A program made the translations under genes and the position numbers. Below are positions 63,917 through 64,000 of a stretch of 64,000 bases of DNA, piece after piece. A model generated the notes under the pieces. The model saw nothing but the letters and a program-made list of their open reading frames with translations. It was not told where the DNA came from and ran no database searches. Numbering within the stretch: the first letter of the stretch is position 1; each line of letters starts with the position of its first letter. The stretch is from Liquidambar formosana (taxonomy: Eukaryota; Streptophyta; Magnoliopsida; Saxifragales; Altingiaceae): NCBI GenBank assembly GCA_039720395.1, contig CM077820.1, positions 11,011,338-11,075,337 on the forward strand, read 5' to 3'.

Positions 63917-64000
63917 GTGCCTGTTTGGATTGGATTCCAAAAGGCCCAAAATCTATTCTAAAACCCATAATCTATTTTGGGCCTGTTTGGGTATGGTTTG
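63917..64000. mobile_element. Left end of a Tourist-like MITE, cut by the window edge
   Basis: GTGCCTGTTTGGATTGG after TTA (63914-63916) matches the end of the complete element at 29174. A second end-like word, GGGCCTGTTTGGGTATGG, starts at 63979, so two related elements may be adjacent or nested. The partner ends lie outside the window. Confidence 0.55.

Overview
The window is nuclear DNA of a flowering plant. It is AT-rich and gene-poor, with very large introns filled by small transposons. The coding parts match plant-specific families: an IRE-type AGC kinase, an R2R3-MYB factor, an organellar E-class PPR protein and a Ycf20-like plastid protein. The exon-level protein matches do not identify the species.

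Layout. (1) 2056-16997 (+): the 3' part of an INCOMPLETE ROOT HAIR ELONGATION-like AGC kinase gene, eleven exons; its N-lobe and N-terminal half lie left of the window. Introns of up to 7.4 kb hold TRIM retrotransposons and LTR debris. (2) 16998-23928: intergenic, with a GC-rich foldback MITE and a G-quadruplex-prone run. (3) 23929-25627 (-): a two-exon R2R3-MYB of the MYB20/42/43/85 type, a family tied to lignin and secondary walls. (4) 25731-40640: a 15-kb gene desert of MITEs, tandem duplications and simple repeats. (5) 40641-41462: a solo LTR with a perfect 5-bp target-site duplication. (6) 41906-56349 (+): a nine-exon UMP-CMP kinase gene spread over 14 kb; its first three introns (3.3, 1.8 and 5.8 kb) carry foldback elements, two TRIM families, a Mutator-like MITE and a LINE broken by a TIR element that itself holds a SINE. 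(7) 58788 or 58836-60407 (+): an intronless OTP70-like PPR gene. (8) 61661-62128 (-): a Ycf20-like gene, probably only its last exon.

No operon-like logic links the genes. The PPR/UMP-CMP kinase pair matches the adjacent Arabidopsis loci At4g25270 (OTP70) and At4g25280, so it looks like conserved microsynteny. The most informative non-coding content is the nested transposon stratigraphy in introns and the solo LTR just upstream of the kinase gene. I looked for an undescribed system (unusual gene cluster, CRISPR, phage-like or defence module) and found none. Exon boundaries were derived by hand from splice signals and family knowledge.
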